DNA from: Actinomycetes bacterium
GTDB taxonomy: Bacteria > Actinomycetota > Acidimicrobiia > Acidimicrobiales > RAAP-2
DNA: 52,870 bases
Direction of reading: 5' to 3'
NCBI GenBank assembly: GCA_021793395.1
Contig: JAJYSU010000001.1
Location: 1-52,870 of the forward strand
Positions within the stretch are counted from its first letter, which is position 1, and the number at the start of each line of letters is the position of its first letter. Position numbers and translations under genes: made by a program. Of this stretch, positions 10,850 through 19,034 are shown piece after piece. The notes beneath the pieces are model-generated. The model did no database searches. It was not told the DNA's origin and saw only the letters and a program-made list of their open reading frames with translations.

Positions 10850-11470
10850 ATGGCCAGCGACATCTACTTCCTGCTCGCGTTGATCCCGTCGGTCGTCCTG
10901 CACGAGGTGAGTCACGGTTACGTCGCCTATCGCCTCGGTGACCCCACCGCCAAGGAGCAGCACCGCCTGACCCTCAATCCGCTGGCCCATATTGACCCCT
11001 TCGGCACGCTGCTGCTGCCCGCACTGCTCATCGTCAGTGGACTGCCGGCCTTCGGCTACGCCAAGCCGGTACCAGTGGATTTCTCGCGGTTGCGTAATCC
11101 TCGCCGCGACTCGCTCTACGTCGCCCTGGTCGGACCGTTCGTCAACATCCTGCTGTCGGCCGTGGGCTTCGTGATCTGCGAGCTGGCCCTCCACGAGGTT
11201 CACAGTTCGCTGATGTTGAACATCGGTGTGTACCTCGGGCTAGTCAATCTCACTCTGGCGGTCTTCAATTTGCTGCCCATACCGCCACTGGACGGTTCCG
11301 CCATCATCGAGCGCCTGGTGCCCAATCGCCACCTGCCTCGCTACTATCAGTTTCGCGCCCGCGCCCTGCCGCTGCTCATGATCCTCATCATCGCCGACTC
11401 GCTCTTTTTTCACGTGGGGACCGGCGCGTTGGGGAGCCTGCAGCAGTGGTGGCTGAATCGTCTGTTCTGA
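10850..11470 (+). CDS. Site-2 protease, M50 family membrane metalloprotease
   Basis: A 206-aa polytopic membrane protein. The zinc motif HEVSH is at 18-22 in the first membrane helix, and the third ligand is in the motif NLLPIPPLDG near the C-terminal third; GPFVNILLSAVG is the usual second signature. This is the short form of the family without a PDZ domain. ATG has GAGAGGG directly upstream, 9 nt after the xerD stop, so it is the last gene of that run. The family cuts membrane-embedded regulators such as anti-sigma factors; the target here is unknown. Confidence 0.9.
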   Translation: MASDIYFLLALIPSVVLHEVSHGYVAYRLGDPTAKEQHRLTLNPLAHIDPFGTLLLPALLIVSGLPAFGYAKPVPVDFSRLRNPRRDSLYVALVGPFVNILLSAVGFVICELALHEVHSSLMLNIGVYLGLVNLTLAVFNLLPIPPLDGSAIIERLVPNRHLPRYYQFRARALPLLMILIIADSLFFHVGTGALGSLQQWWLNRLF

Positions 11471-12552
11471 CGCCGGGGATCCTCCGTGGACCCTCTCAGG
11501 GCGCCGTGACGCGTACAACGGGTGTCCTCTCTCGACACAGCGGCGAGCCTGCGCCGACTGAGTCGTCGATACCTTTCCCACCCGATGACCGGTCGTCGGG
11601 CACGTCCCGGTTCCGTCCTAGAGACCGGCCTCTCTCGAGGCGCGCGCGGGTGGCGCACGGCCCCTCCCTCGTGCGGTGCGGTGCGGTGCGGTCCCCACCG
11701 CGTCAGGGTGAAGAGTCACGCTTTGGCACACTGGGCTAAGAGGATCCGTGGCTCGCTGGTGGATCCAGCGCGCGGGAAGATCACCGCACTCGAGAACACC
11801 ACGCCCGTGTGAGACGAGAAGTCCCGCGCGCAGCGTCGTGGCTGCATTGCTGGGCGCCAATCGTGTCCACGAGGGAGACGGTATCCGTCTCGCGTGGCGC
11901 GGCAACGCTCTGGTCGGAGAACTCCTCCACGAGTCGCCGCACTTGCGGCTCGAAGGAAACCAGGGGCGTCGCCGTGGGGGTCATTCAGAGTCGGGTGGGT
12001 TGCTCGAGCGCACCGCTCTGATCACGGTCGTGCGAGACATGCTCCGCTTGTCGGCGCTGCGCGTGGGCGGTCTCTACAGCCACCAGCTTTCGAATGACTG
12101 CCCCGTCCTCCGACGTGATTTCTCTCCACTGTCAGATGTTCATCTTTCAGGACCGAAAGTACGAGTGGTGTCGACACGGCACGGATCCGTGGCTGATCAG
12201 GCGTCGTGACGCACTTCGCGAGATGCACACGGACCACGGTGACCAGTACGGTGGGTGCCTCCCGGCGAGGTCGATGACCGCAGACAGGTCGCGGTTGCTC
12301 CTCGGACCACCGACTCACCCGAGTAGTGTCGCGCCGGTCGAAGGGTCGAGGTCGTAGCGGAGGTCACCACAGTTCGAGTACGACGCGGAGTGCATCGCAA
12401 TCACACGCGCGCCAGTTATCTCCGCGTTCCGGCTCTCGCGGAGAAAGCAGTAGCAGTCGGTCTGGGACGAACCACGCATCGTCGGTCCGATCGCTCGACG
12501 AACCACGACCTGAGGGTGTTGGTCGCGGTACGTGGTGCACTCAACACAGCCC
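11471..12552. other. 1.1-kb stretch with no recognised gene
   Basis: Open frames occur on both strands (for example 11748-12209 plus, 12315-12506 minus), but none has a ribosome binding site, a leaderless hexamer, or a recognised motif, and their composition is unlike that of the neighbours. Visible structures are a four-unit GTGCG tandem repeat at 11671-11690 and a 7-bp stem-loop CTCCGCG/CGCGGAG at 12420-12443. I searched by eye for tmRNA, RNase P RNA and tRNA T-arm signatures and found none. It may be remnants of lost genes between two conserved blocks. Confidence 0.5.
11671..11690. repeat. (GTGCG)x4 short tandem repeat
   Basis: Four perfect copies of the pentamer GTGCG follow one another. 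A pentamer array can change length by slippage, but no reading frame or promoter that it would switch is recognised beside it. Confidence 0.6.
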
Positions 12553-13533
12553 CTACGCGCCAGGTGCGTACAGACCCATGGCCCGGGCCGCGCGCTGGTA
12601 GGTCGTCGCCGCGACGTGGGTCGCCTTCAGCGATCCGGCGTCCAGCACCGACTGCAGCGCACCGGGGTCGGCCCGCAACTCTCGGTAACGCTGGGCGATG
12701 GGGGAGAGTGAGGAGATCACCAATTCGGCCAGGTCGTGCTTGAGCTCGCCGTAGCGCTCGTAGCGACGCGCGACGTCGTGGGGTGACTCGTCGCTGAAGC
12801 CCGCGTAGATCTCGAGAAGATTGGAGACGCCGGGCTTGTTCTCCCAGTCGACGCGTACCTCACCGTCGGTATCGGTAACAGCGCGTGAGATCTTACGCTC
12901 GATATCGCGCGGATCATCGAGCAGCGTGATCTGTCCGAGTGGGCTGGCCACCGACTTGGACATCTTGTGCGTCGGCTCCTGAAGGTCCATCACACGTGCG
13001 CCGCTCGGCGGCAGCATCCCCTCGGGCAGGGTGAAGGTGTCGCCGTAGCGATTGTTGAAGCGTTCCGCGATCTCACGCGTGAGTTCGAGGTGCTGCAGTT
13101 GATCGTCACCAACCGGAACTCGCTCGGTGTCGTACAGCAGGATGTCGGCGGCCATCAGCACGGGGTAGGTGAACAGCCCGACCCGGTAGCCCCCCTTGCG
13201 CTCGGCCTTCTCCTTGAACTGGGTCATCCGGCTCAACTCGCCGAAGGTGGCGACGCACTCGAGGAGCCAATTGAGTTGCGCGTGGAACGCAATGCGACTC
13301 TGTAGAAAGAGCGTGCAGACGTCGGGGTCGAGTCCCGCCGCGACCAGTGTGGCCAGGGTGTCAATGGTCTGCTCACGCAGAACCGAGGGGTCCAACTCGA
13401 GGGTGAGGGCGTGCAGGTCGACGATGCAGTAGAGCGAATCGGCGCTCTGGTGGGTCACCCACTGCTTGACCGCGCCGAGGTAGTTGCCCACGTGCATGAC
13501 GCCCGAGGGCTGAATTCCCGAGAGAATGCGCAT
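12553..13533 (-). CDS. trpS: Tryptophanyl-tRNA synthetase
   Basis: A 326-aa class I synthetase that charges tRNA-Trp. The HIGH-like motif is HVGNYLG at 14-20 and the KMSKS loop is intact (THKMSKSVASP). GDDQLQHLELTREIA is the tryptophan-recognition region typical of bacterial TrpS. It is transcribed away from scpA, with only 53 bp between the two start codons, and its ATG sits 6 nt after a TAGAGT hexamer. Its presence between the site-2 protease and scpA is frequent in actinobacteria and relatives. Confidence 0.97.
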   Translation of the reverse strand: MRILSGIQPSGVMHVGNYLGAVKQWVTHQSADSLYCIVDLHALTLELDPSVLREQTIDTLATLVAAGLDPDVCTLFLQSRIAFHAQLNWLLECVATFGELSRMTQFKEKAERKGGYRVGLFTYPVLMAADILLYDTERVPVGDDQLQHLELTREIAERFNNRYGDTFTLPEGMLPPSGARVMDLQEPTHKMSKSVASPLGQITLLDDPRDIERKISRAVTDTDGEVRVDWENKPGVSNLLEIYAGFSDESPHDVARRYERYGELKHDLAELVISSLSPIAQRYRELRADPGALQSVLDAGSLKATHVAATTYQRAARAMGLYAPGA

Positions 13534-13539
13534 CTCGCC

Positions 13540-13545
13540 ACTCTA
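13540..13545 (-). promoter_or_regulatory. -10 hexamer TAGAGT for trpS, leaderless type
   Basis: On the minus strand TAGAGT is followed by GGCGAG and then the trpS ATG. Transcription would start at the ATG, and no separate ribosome binding site is present. Confidence 0.55.
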
Positions 13546-13574
13546 CGACGGACCACCACGGTGGCCGATTCCGG

Positions 13575-13580
13575 TAGAGT
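13575..13580 (+). promoter_or_regulatory. -10 hexamer TAGAGT for scpA, leaderless type
   Basis: TAGAGT, then ATCGCC, then GTG 13587. The same hexamer faces the other way for trpS 29 bp away, making a compact back-to-back pair of probable leaderless promoters. Confidence 0.55.
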
Positions 13581-13586
13581 ATCGCC

Positions 13587-14360
13587 GTGACTTACGTCGT
13601 GACGACGCCGTCGTTTAGTGGCCCGATCCAACTCCTGGTCGAGTTGATTTCGCGCCACGAGATGGATGTACGCGACGTGGCGATATCGCCCATCGTCGAC
13701 GAGTTCGTGGCGACGTTGCACGCGTCCGATCAGGTGACGGTGGACGAGCTCTCAGAGTTCCTACTTCTCGCGGCAATCCTGGTGGAGATGAAGAGTCGTG
13801 GCCTCCTGCCCAGTCCCGACGAGGCCGAGCCCGACGAGGAGTTCGTGGGTTGGCAGGAACGAGACGTGTGGCTCGCGCGCCTGCTCGAGCTACGCACCTA
13901 CGGTGCTCTGGCCGATGCGCTCGGTTCCCTGCTGGAACGGGCGGGGCGCGCCGTAGCGCGGGTACGCGGGGTGGAGGACAGCGTCGTCGTCACGCCGCCC
14001 GATCTCCTCGCGGGGGTAACCCCCGCGGATCTGGCCCGCGCGTACGTGCGCGGCATTGAGGAGAAGCCCGTGCCGGTGGTACGCCTGCACCACGTCACGG
14101 TGGACGCCGTGACGGTCGCCGAAACGGTCGTCGCTCTCGCCCAGCGTCTTCCCGCTCTGGGACGCGTCTCCTTTCGCGCGCTGACGGCCGCCCTCTCGAC
14201 GCGCATCGAGATCATCGTCCACTTCTTGGCCCTCCTCGAGCTGTGCAAGCTCGGCCACGTCTCTCTGGGCCAGGGCACGATCTTTGGTGAGGTGGAGATT
14301 GAGTGGGTCGCCGACGAATTAGGACTCGACGTGGGAATGGTGGACAGTTATGAGGGGTGA
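13587..14360 (+). CDS. scpA: Segregation and condensation protein A (kleisin)
   Basis: A 257-aa kleisin that bridges the heads of the SMC dimer and, with ScpB, forms the bacterial condensin. The N-terminal SMC-neck-binding part reads FSGPIQLLVELISRHEMDVRDV and LLLAAILVEMKSRGLLP, both family hallmarks (usual F-x-G-P-L-D-L-L-L-x-L-I). The C-terminal winged helix is seen from about 195 (VSFRALTAALSTRIEIIVHFLALLELCKLG). The first gene of a run to plsC; its end overlaps scpB by 11 nt. Confidence 0.95.
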   Translation: MTYVVTTPSFSGPIQLLVELISRHEMDVRDVAISPIVDEFVATLHASDQVTVDELSEFLLLAAILVEMKSRGLLPSPDEAEPDEEFVGWQERDVWLARLLELRTYGALADALGSLLERAGRAVARVRGVEDSVVVTPPDLLAGVTPADLARAYVRGIEEKPVPVVRLHHVTVDAVTVAETVVALAQRLPALGRVSFRALTAALSTRIEIIVHFLALLELCKLGHVSLGQGTIFGEVEIEWVADELGLDVGMVDSYEG

Positions 14361-14928
14361 GTCGTCACTCGAACAGAGACTCGAGGCTTTACTGACCGTG
14401 GCCCTCGAACCCGTCTCGGCCGAGGAACTAGCCGACGTTCTCGACGCCGACGCGCACGAGGTCACCGCGACGCTACGCACGCTACGTCAGGAGTACCTCG
14501 ACGAGCGCCGAGGCTTTCAGGTAATAGAACTTGCCAGCGGATGGCAGTGGCAGTCCTCGCCCGACGTGGCCGCCTGGGTGTCGCGTTTCGCGAGCCGTGA
14601 CGTGTCGTACCGGCTGAGCACCGCCGCACTCGAGACGCTGGCGATCATCGCCTATCGCCAACCCATTTCGCGAGCCCAGATCAGCGCGTTGCGCGGCGTC
14701 AACGTCGAGGGTGTCTCGCGCCTGCTCGAGCAACGCGGCTACATCGAGGAGAAGGGGCGAGCGTCCAGCCCGGGACAGCCGATCCTCTACGGCACGACGG
14801 AGGTGTTCCTCGACCGACTAGGTCTCGCGTCACTCGACGATCTACCGCCGATCGAGGAGTTCGTGACCGGCGTGGACACCGCGCGCAGCCTCGCGGACTC
14901 GACCGTCGCCCCGCAGGGAGAGATCTAG
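14350..14928 (+). CDS. scpB: Segregation and condensation protein B
   Basis: A 192-aa partner of ScpA with two winged-helix domains. Family hallmarks are LEALLTVALEPVSAEELADVL at the start and the motif TAALETLAIIAYRQPISRAQISALRGVN (written here in parts: ETLAIIAYRQP, then RGVNVEG), followed by LLEQRGYIEEKGRASSPGQPILYGTT read as the second domain. The ATG lies within the last codons of scpA, which couples translation of the two subunits. Confidence 0.95.
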   Translation: MRGESSLEQRLEALLTVALEPVSAEELADVLDADAHEVTATLRTLRQEYLDERRGFQVIELASGWQWQSSPDVAAWVSRFASRDVSYRLSTAALETLAIIAYRQPISRAQISALRGVNVEGVSRLLEQRGYIEEKGRASSPGQPILYGTTEVFLDRLGLASLDDLPPIEEFVTGVDTARSLADSTVAPQGEI

Positions 14929-15669
14929 GTGGACGAAGGCGAGCGCCTTCAGAAGGTCTTGGCGCGCGCGGGCTACGGGTCACGACGTGCCTGCGAGGTG
15001 CTCATCAGCGCCGGCCGAGTGACCGTCGATGGTCGGGTGGCCGTACTCGGCAACCGCGTCGACCCGTCGACGCAGGTTATCTGCGTCGACAACGCTCTGG
15101 CGCCGACCTCCCAACACAACGTCTACTTCCTCTTGAACAAGCCGCGCGGCGTCGTCACGACCGCCATTGACCCCCAGGGACGTACGACCGTCCTCGACCT
15201 CGTCGCGTCGCCGGTACGAGTCTTCCCCGTGGGTCGACTCGACATGCTGACCGAAGGACTACTGATCCTGACCAACGACGGTCGCCTCACTCATCTGCTC
15301 ACTCACCCCAGTTCGGGGGTGGCTAAGGAGTACTTAGCTCGCGTTGAGGGTGACCCCTCCCCGGGTGCCATTCGCCGACTGCGTGAGGGAGTCGAGCTCG
15401 ACGACGGCGTCACGTCACCCGCTCAGGTCAGCCGCGTCAGTGAGGGTTTACTTCGTATCGTCATCCACGAGGGCCGTAATCGTCAGGTACGCCGCATGTG
15501 CGCGGCGGTAGGTCACGAGGTGACGCGGCTGGTACGAACGCGCATCGGTCCGATCCAAGACGCCACTCTGGCACCCGGTGCGGTGCGTACTCTCTCCGCG
15601 AGTGAAGTTCGCCGACTCATGGCGTCAGTTGGAATGACCGAGGAACTGGCCTCTACGATGCCCCTATGA
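14929..15669 (+). CDS. rluB: 23S rRNA pseudouridine synthase, RluB/RsuA family
   Basis: A 246-aa pseudouridine synthase. An S4 RNA-binding domain occupies about 5-50, then the catalytic domain with GRLDMLTEGLL; the catalytic aspartate is D105. LNKPRGVVTT and EGRNRQVRRM are the other conserved blocks. The GTG start follows the scpB stop with no gap, and GGGAGAG lies 7-8 nt upstream. The scpA-scpB-rluB order is strongly conserved. RluB versus RsuA/RluE specificity is assigned by this context. Confidence 0.9.
   Translation: MDEGERLQKVLARAGYGSRRACEVLISAGRVTVDGRVAVLGNRVDPSTQVICVDNALAPTSQHNVYFLLNKPRGVVTTAIDPQGRTTVLDLVASPVRVFPVGRLDMLTEGLLILTNDGRLTHLLTHPSSGVAKEYLARVEGDPSPGAIRRLREGVELDDGVTSPAQVSRVSEGLLRIVIHEGRNRQVRRMCAAVGHEVTRLVRTRIGPIQDATLAPGAVRTLSASEVRRLMASVGMTEELASTMPL
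15654..15659 (+). promoter_or_regulatory. -10 hexamer TACGAT for aroH, leaderless type
   Basis: TACGAT, GCCCCT, then ATG 15666. It lies inside the last codons of rluB, so aroH and later genes may have their own leaderless transcript in addition to read-through. Confidence 0.45.
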
Positions 15670-16037
15670 CAACTGCGCTTCTCCGGGGGCTACGTGGCGC
15701 GACGACGTGCGCGCGCGATACGCCCGACGACATCACTGAGGCGGTCCACGAGTTGCTGTCGGCCATGATGGCGCGCAATGAGGTGGATCACGACGACGTG
15801 GTGAGCGTCCTGTTCACGACGTCGACCGATCTGACGTCAGCCTTTCCCGCCACTGCCGCGCGCTCGATCGGCTTCGGTGACGTGCCACTGTTATGCGCGA
15901 GTGAGATTGCCGTGCCGGGCTCAATGACCCGCTGTATTCGGGTACTGATGCACCTGTACACGTCACGCGCTCGCGACGAGATGCATCACGTGTACCTCCG
16001 CGACGCCGCGTCGCTGCGCGATGACCTCCCCGGATAA
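15666..16037 (+). CDS. aroH: Chorismate mutase, AroH type
   Basis: A 123-aa monofunctional chorismate mutase of the trimeric pseudo-alpha/beta-barrel class (Bacillus subtilis AroH type) that turns chorismate into prephenate. Conserved: R-G-A-T-T near the start (active-site Arg), LLCASEIAVPGSMTRCIRV with the C, E and R corresponding to Cys75, Glu78 and Arg90 of the Bacillus enzyme, and HVYLRDAASLRDDL near the end. It overlaps the rluB stop by 4 nt and precedes tyrA, the next step. Its last six codons lie in the first copy of a 22-bp tandem duplication. Confidence 0.93.
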   Translation: MTTALLRGLRGATTCARDTPDDITEAVHELLSAMMARNEVDHDDVVSVLFTTSTDLTSAFPATAARSIGFGDVPLLCASEIAVPGSMTRCIRVLMHLYTSRARDEMHHVYLRDAASLRDDLPG

Positions 16038-16059
16038 GCGCGATGACCTCCCCGGATAA
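16016..16059. repeat. Perfect 22-bp tandem duplication across aroH/tyrA junction
   Basis: Positions 16016-16037 and 16038-16059 are identical. The unit begins GCGCGATGACC and ends CCGGATAA. In the first copy, the frame of aroH uses it as D-D-L-P-G-stop; in the second copy, the ATG within it starts tyrA (M-T-S-P-D-N). Each copy contains both a potential start and a potential stop. Confidence 0.97.
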
Positions 16060-17119
16060 CAGTGCCGGACGAGCGCACGTCGTCGGTTTAGGACTGATTG
16101 GAGCGTCACTGGCGCTCGCGCTGGCCGAGCGAGGTTGGTCGGTCAGCGGCTGGGACCTCGATCGCGCGGTGCGTGACGCGGCGCGATCCGCGTCACTCAT
16201 TGATGGGGAGTCGGTGGACTCGCGCACGACGCTCGTCGTGGTCGCGGTGCCGGCCGGGGCGGTCGTGGAGGTGGTACGCGCCTCGCTCGCGCAACTGGGT
16301 GAGCGCGAGGCCGTCGTCACGGACGTGGCGGGCGTGAAGGAGTCCATCGTCGGCGCGGTGGACGACCCGCGGTTCCTCGGTGGTCATCCCATGGCCGGGT
16401 CGGAGCAGCGCGGTCTGGCCGGAGCTCGCGCCAACCTCTTCCAGGGGTGCACGTGGGTGTTGACCCCCACGGCGACCACTCGTCCCGAGACGTACGGGCG
16501 ACTTCACGGCATCCTGCGCGACCTGGGCGCCAACGTGGTCGCGGTACCGGCGGCGGATCACGATCGACTCGTCGCGGTCGCCAGCCACGTGCCACACCTG
16601 CTCGCCGGCGCCCTCATGAACGAGGCTGATCTCGCCGCCCGTCAAGACGCTGTTCTGCTGCAGTTGGCGGCCGGGGGATTCCGCGACATGACTCGAGTGG
16701 CCGCGGGTGATCCGCGTATCTGGCCCGACATCTTGATGGAGAACCGCGACGCCATCGTTCCCGCACTGCGATCATTGGGCGATCGGTTGTCGCGCGTGAG
16801 TGACGCTCTCGAAGCCGGGGACGCCTCGCTCGTCAACCGCGACCTGGAGAGCGCGGCGTTGGCTCGACGTCAATTGCCCGGACGGGCGTTAGATCCCGAG
16901 AAGATGCGCTACCTGCGCGTAGCGGTCACGGACCGTCCGGGCGTACTCGCCGCCGTGACGGTCGCCGCCTCGGAACTCCTGGTGAACATCTACGACATCG
17001 AGATCGCTCACGGCATCGAAGGAGCCAGTGGCACGCTCCTGCTCGCGGTCGACGCCGATCGCGCCGACGTTCTGCACGACGCACTTCGCGAGCGCGGCTT
17101 CACGGTGAACCTCGCGTGA
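16043..17119 (+). CDS. tyrA: Prephenate dehydrogenase with C-terminal ACT domain
   Basis: A 358-aa enzyme that oxidatively decarboxylates prephenate to 4-hydroxyphenylpyruvate for tyrosine. The dinucleotide fold starts with G-L-G-L-I-G at 15-20; VTDVAGVKESIV and GGHPMAGSEQRG are the catalytic-region signatures, with the catalytic His in SHVPHLLA. An ACT domain covers about 285-358 (LRVAVTDRPGVLAAVT...), which normally binds tyrosine as feedback inhibitor. ATG 16043 lies in the second copy of the tandem duplication, and there is no typical ribosome binding site, so translation may depend on termination at aroH just upstream. Confidence 0.93.
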   Translation: MTSPDNSAGRAHVVGLGLIGASLALALAERGWSVSGWDLDRAVRDAARSASLIDGESVDSRTTLVVVAVPAGAVVEVVRASLAQLGEREAVVTDVAGVKESIVGAVDDPRFLGGHPMAGSEQRGLAGARANLFQGCTWVLTPTATTRPETYGRLHGILRDLGANVVAVPAADHDRLVAVASHVPHLLAGALMNEADLAARQDAVLLQLAAGGFRDMTRVAAGDPRIWPDILMENRDAIVPALRSLGDRLSRVSDALEAGDASLVNRDLESAALARRQLPGRALDPEKMRYLRVAVTDRPGVLAAVTVAASELLVNIYDIEIAHGIEGASGTLLLAVDADRADVLHDALRERGFTVNLA

Positions 17120-18408
17120 GTGACGACGTCGTCGACGTGTCGCCGCTGGCACGCGCCCACGGACGCGTGCGCGTGCCGGGCGATAAAAGTGCGTCGCATC
17201 GAGCGCTGCTACTGAGCGCTCTCGCCGAAGGGGAGAGCACGATTGTCGGATCGTCTCGAGGACGCGACGTCGTCGCCACGCGCCACGCCATCGAGCAACT
17301 GGGTGCGACGGTACACGGCGAGACGACCCTGACGGTCACGGGTCCGACCGGTGGTCCGCGACCGGCGGCGCACCCTCTGGACTGCGAGAACTCCGGCACG
17401 ACGATGCGACTGCTGGCGGGCGTACTCGCCGCGACCCCGGGACTTCACCACTTGATCGGCGACGCCTCGCTGTCGCGTCGCCCGATGGACCGGGTCGCGA
17501 CGCCGCTGGAGTCAATGGGCGCGCGCGTGAGTGGTCAGGGACCGCGGTGCACTGCGCCACTGCTCATTGACGGTCGCCGCCCGCTGCGGGCCATTTCGTA
17601 TCGGGTTCCCGTTCCGAGCGCTCAAGTGAAGTCCGCGGTACTGCTCGCGGCCCTCGGCGCGGACGGAACCTGCGAGGTCACGGAGCCCGTTCGTACGCGT
17701 ACCACTACCGAGGACATGCTGGCCGAGGCCGGTCTCGCGATTACGACGGACGAGAGTGGTCCCGAGCGAGTGGTGCGAGTTCGACCCGGCCGCCCCCGGG
17801 CTCGAGCGTGGTCCGTGCCGGCCGATCCGTCCCAGGCGGCTTTCTTCGCCGTTCTCGGCGTGGTACATCGTGACGCTCTCATTGAGGTGCCGGAACTCGA
17901 GCGGCGCGCGGAGCGCGTGGGGTTCGTCAACGTACTCGCGCGTATGGGGGGACGGGTTGCCTGGACCGAGACAGAGTCGAGTCCCGGCCGCTCGACCCTC
18001 GTGGCGTCGAGTTCGGACCTCGTGGCAACGGAGATCGTCGGCGACGAGATCCCCTCTCTGGACGAGGTACCGGCGCTGGTCGTGGCCGCGGCGGCTTCGC
18101 GTGGGGTCAGCGCGTTTCGGAGCATGGCGGAGTTGCGGGTGAAGGAGAGTGATCGATTCGAGGCGGCGCTCGATCTGGCACACGCACTCGGGTGTCGCGC
18201 CTGGGCGGACGGTGATGACTTCTTCGTGGAGGGTGTGGCGTCGGCGTCGGCGTTCGCATTCTTCGACGTCGCCGCCGAGCTCGACCACCGTATCGTGATG
18301 GCCAGCGCGGTGGCGGGCGCCGCCGGCGTGGGATGTCGCATCGTCGGCGTGTCGACGGTGGCGACGAGCTATCCCCACTTCTTCGAGGATCTAGCATCAC
18401 TGCGGTGA
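17116..18408 (+). CDS. aroA: 3-phosphoshikimate 1-carboxyvinyltransferase (EPSP synthase)
   Basis: A 430-aa shikimate-pathway enzyme that joins shikimate-3-phosphate and PEP. Signatures: PGDKSASHRA (K23-24 region, PEP and S3P binding), ENSGTTMRLLAG, LSRRPMDR, VPSAQVKSAVLLA, and the C-terminal ELRVKESDR and DHRIVMA. GTG 17116 overlaps tyrA by 4 nt. Located with aroH and tyrA it makes a chorismate-to-tyrosine cluster embedded in the scp-cmk-der block. Confidence 0.96.
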   Translation: MSDDVVDVSPLARAHGRVRVPGDKSASHRALLLSALAEGESTIVGSSRGRDVVATRHAIEQLGATVHGETTLTVTGPTGGPRPAAHPLDCENSGTTMRLLAGVLAATPGLHHLIGDASLSRRPMDRVATPLESMGARVSGQGPRCTAPLLIDGRRPLRAISYRVPVPSAQVKSAVLLAALGADGTCEVTEPVRTRTTTEDMLAEAGLAITTDESGPERVVRVRPGRPRARAWSVPADPSQAAFFAVLGVVHRDALIEVPELERRAERVGFVNVLARMGGRVAWTETESSPGRSTLVASSSDLVATEIVGDEIPSLDEVPALVVAAAASRGVSAFRSMAELRVKESDRFEAALDLAHALGCRAWADGDDFFVEGVASASAFAFFDVAAELDHRIVMASAVAGAAGVGCRIVGVSTVATSYPHFFEDLASLR

Positions 18409-19034
18409 ACGCTGTCGTAGCCATTGACGGACCGGCGGGATCGGGAAAGTCGAGTGTGGCGCACGCGCTCGCTGACGCGCTCGGCTACTCGCTGCTGGAC
18501 ACCGGTGCGATGTACCGGGCGCTGACCGTCGAGGCTCTCGCGCGAGGACTGGATCCCAGTGACGAGGGTGCGCTCGGCCAGTTGGCTCGCTCGCTCGACC
18601 TGGTCCTTGCCCCGCGGGTTCTCGTGAATGGGCACGACGTGGACGACCTGCTCCGTAGCGACGCCGTCAACGCCGCGGTGTCCCAGGTGGCCAGTCATCG
18701 CGAGGTGCGCACCGCGATGGTCGATCGCCAACGCCAGTGGGCCGCCCGTCAGCCCGTCGGCACCGTTGCCGAGGGCCGTGACACGACCACGGTGGTCTTT
18801 CCCGAGGCCACCCTGAAGGTGTACCTCACTGCCTCGCTGGAGGAGCGCCAGCGCCGGCGCGGCGACGACGAGAGCGCGGAGTCGGTGGCGCGCCGTGACG
18901 AGGTGGACGCGACACGTGAGGTCGCACCGCTTCGCGCGGCCACGGGGGCGTGCGTTGTCGACACCACTGACGTCGCGGTGGCCGACGTAGTAAAGGAGAT
19001 CATGACGTGCCTGGCGACGCGCACCTCCTCCTAG
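18405..19034 (+). CDS. cmk: Cytidylate kinase
   Basis: A 209-aa kinase that phosphorylates CMP and dCMP. The P-loop GPAGSGKSS is at 9-17; LLDTGAMYRALT, EGRDTTTVVFPEA and R-R-D-x-x-D-x-x-R (RRDEVDATR) are the family motifs. The usual EGRDIGTVV has become EGRDTTTVV, a mild change. GTG 18405 overlaps the aroA stop by 4 nt; frames extending further upstream are aroA shadow. Confidence 0.95.
   Translation: MNAVVAIDGPAGSGKSSVAHALADALGYSLLDTGAMYRALTVEALARGLDPSDEGALGQLARSLDLVLAPRVLVNGHDVDDLLRSDAVNAAVSQVASHREVRTAMVDRQRQWAARQPVGTVAEGRDTTTVVFPEATLKVYLTASLEERQRRRGDDESAESVARRDEVDATREVAPLRAATGACVVDTTDVAVADVVKEIMTCLATRTSS

Noticed and set aside
11748..12209. 153-codon open frame on the plus strand
   Set aside because: No ribosome binding site or leaderless hexamer, arginine/serine-rich composition, no motif; long frames are common by chance at this GC content.
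12315..12506. 63-codon minus-strand frame ending DPSTGATLLG
   Set aside because: Composition looks a little protein-like, but there is no start signal and no recognised family; kept only as a possible remnant.
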